The notes below the pieces were generated by a model. That model saw only the letters and a list, made by a program, of their open reading frames with translations. It did not search any database and was not told the DNA's origin. A stretch of DNA of 61,705 bases from Verrucomicrobiales bacterium (GTDB lineage: Bacteria; Verrucomicrobiota; Verrucomicrobiia; Limisphaerales; CANJXF01): NCBI GenBank assembly GCA_947478865.1, contig CANJXF010000023.1, positions 1 to 61,705 on the forward strand, given 5' to 3'. This document shows, one piece after another, positions 61,169 through 61,705 of the stretch. The translations under genes were made by a program, and so were the position numbers. Each line of letters opens with the position of its first letter. Positions within the stretch are counted from its first letter, which is position 1.

Positions 61169-61657
61169 ATGAAACTTTCACGCCTGGCCGCATTCGTAGC
61201 AGTGGCTCTCCTTGCCGCTTCCGCCTCGGGCGCTGACCCCGCGAAATCAGCCAAACTTGAATACGATGTGCTGCGATCTTTTCCGCCGGGTCGCCTGGCG
61301 GCGCTCAGCCTTTGGGACAAGCCTGACGCCAAGGGCCTCTGCGGCGCCAATCGGCTGAACGGGAGCTGGCTTGAAGCGGGGCCGCAGCGCGGGAGTTGCC
61401 GCGGGGTGATTGCGGCGGTCGTCGCGGGCGATTTGTCCGCAGCCAATGACGCGTGGCGCGGCATTGATGTCGCCTTCGCCCATCAGCGGGCCGATGGTGG
61501 ATTCGACGCTGAAATTCGGCCCAACGGCGAGAGCGCCAGATCGCCCGGAGCCGCCGTGGAGCCTATCCGAAATTTTGTGTTTGGGTCTGGGTTTATGGTT
61601 TGTGTTGCTTTTGCTGCGGGGCGAGCCCCGCAGCAAAAAATCTCTCGCCAAACATGA
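61169..61657 (+). pseudogene. Secreted protein, apparently interrupted near 61.56 kb
   Basis: ATG 61169 (GTG 61163 is an alternative) begins a signal peptide, MKLSRLAAFVAVALLAASASG, and about 130 residues of plausible protein: KLEYDVLRSFPPGRLAALSLWDKP, then DAWRGIDVAFAHQRADGGFDAEIRPNGESARSPGAAVE. After about 61562 composition changes to T/G-rich sequence and the frame ends after a short incongruous tail (FVFGSGFMVCVAFAAG). The gene looks broken by foreign sequence that continues past the window edge. Family not recognised. Confidence 0.55.
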
Positions 61658-61705
61658 TCGCAAACTGGTTCATGGCCTGATGCCAGTGTAACGCGGGGAC
61701 TTTCC
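61562..61705. mobile_element. Possible end of an inserted element at the window edge
   Basis: From about 61562 the sequence is unlike the interrupted gene. It contains a perfect 13-bp hairpin (61609-61621 with 61626-61638, loop CGAG) of the terminator type, with A/T ends. On the minus strand a frame entering from the right edge (KVPALHWHQAMNQFAIMFGERFF...) reads towards the hairpin and could be the end of a gene carried by the element. No terminal repeat can be defined. Confidence 0.35.

Overview
The window reads as a bacterial chromosome segment from the Verrucomicrobiota, most likely close to the Pedosphaera/Limisphaerales type. The evidence is the combination of a DUF1549/DUF1553 protein with planctomycete-type cytochrome motifs, a PVC-type membrane-bound dehydrogenase/cytochrome c, very large secreted LamG, C-type lectin, cadherin-like and PKD proteins ending in FIMAH-like domains, a DUF5069 protein, a YdjY-like protein, and lipopolysaccharide synthesis (KdtA), which implies an outer membrane. 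The taxon is inferred from gene content. No rRNA, tRNA, CRISPR array, phage or complete insertion sequence was found.

Layout. 0.4-4.5 kb: a giant secreted LamG protein whose frame is closed by TGA where a conserved Trp is expected. 4.5-7.8 kb (minus): a small two-gene pair, a Na+/H+ antiporter-like protein and kdtA, preceded by a strongly folded segment and a perfect intrinsic terminator. 8-11.5 kb: a soluble Ser/Thr kinase with a zinc ribbon, a small exported protein, a transposase remnant and a secreted PQQ-like propeller. 11.6-16.8 kb (minus): L,D-transpeptidase, argA-type acetyltransferase, hisC, and a phosphotransacetylase split into separate regulatory and catalytic genes. 17-22.3 kb (minus): a giant secreted multidomain protein and a DegP/HtrA protease. 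22.5-34.6 kb (plus): deoC, a membrane protein, an SGNH plus alpha/beta hydrolase fusion, aldehyde dehydrogenase, beta-carbonic anhydrase, argH, squalene/phytoene synthase, a repeat-containing small exported protein, lysA and an SMP-30-like lactonase. 35-40.3 kb (minus): superoxide dismutase, hisH, rlmN and glycogen phosphorylase. 40.4-51.5 kb (plus): a YdjY-like/prenyltransferase-repeat secreted pair, a beta-hydroxyacid dehydrogenase, a formate-dehydrogenase-like molybdoenzyme with fdhD, DUF5069, PVC cytochrome c, leuB and a fungal-type cytosine deaminase. 51.5-57.6 kb (minus): a signalling cluster of histidine kinase, CheB-CheR-PAS protein, single-domain response regulator and a second CheB. 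58-61.7 kb (plus): the DUF1549/DUF1553/LamG cytochrome and a secreted protein that seems interrupted at the window edge.

Most of the window is housekeeping and biosynthetic (Arg, His, Lys, Leu, LPS, acetyl-phosphate, glycogen) interleaved with exported proteins suited to polysaccharide or surface binding. The points most worth a second look are the folded leader plus terminator at 7.8-8.0 kb, the in-frame TGA in the LamG gene, the fdhD gene without a usable start codon, the 34.6-35.1 kb gene remnant between two related hairpins, the CheB/CheR/kinase cluster without chemotaxis partners, and the interrupted gene at the right edge.
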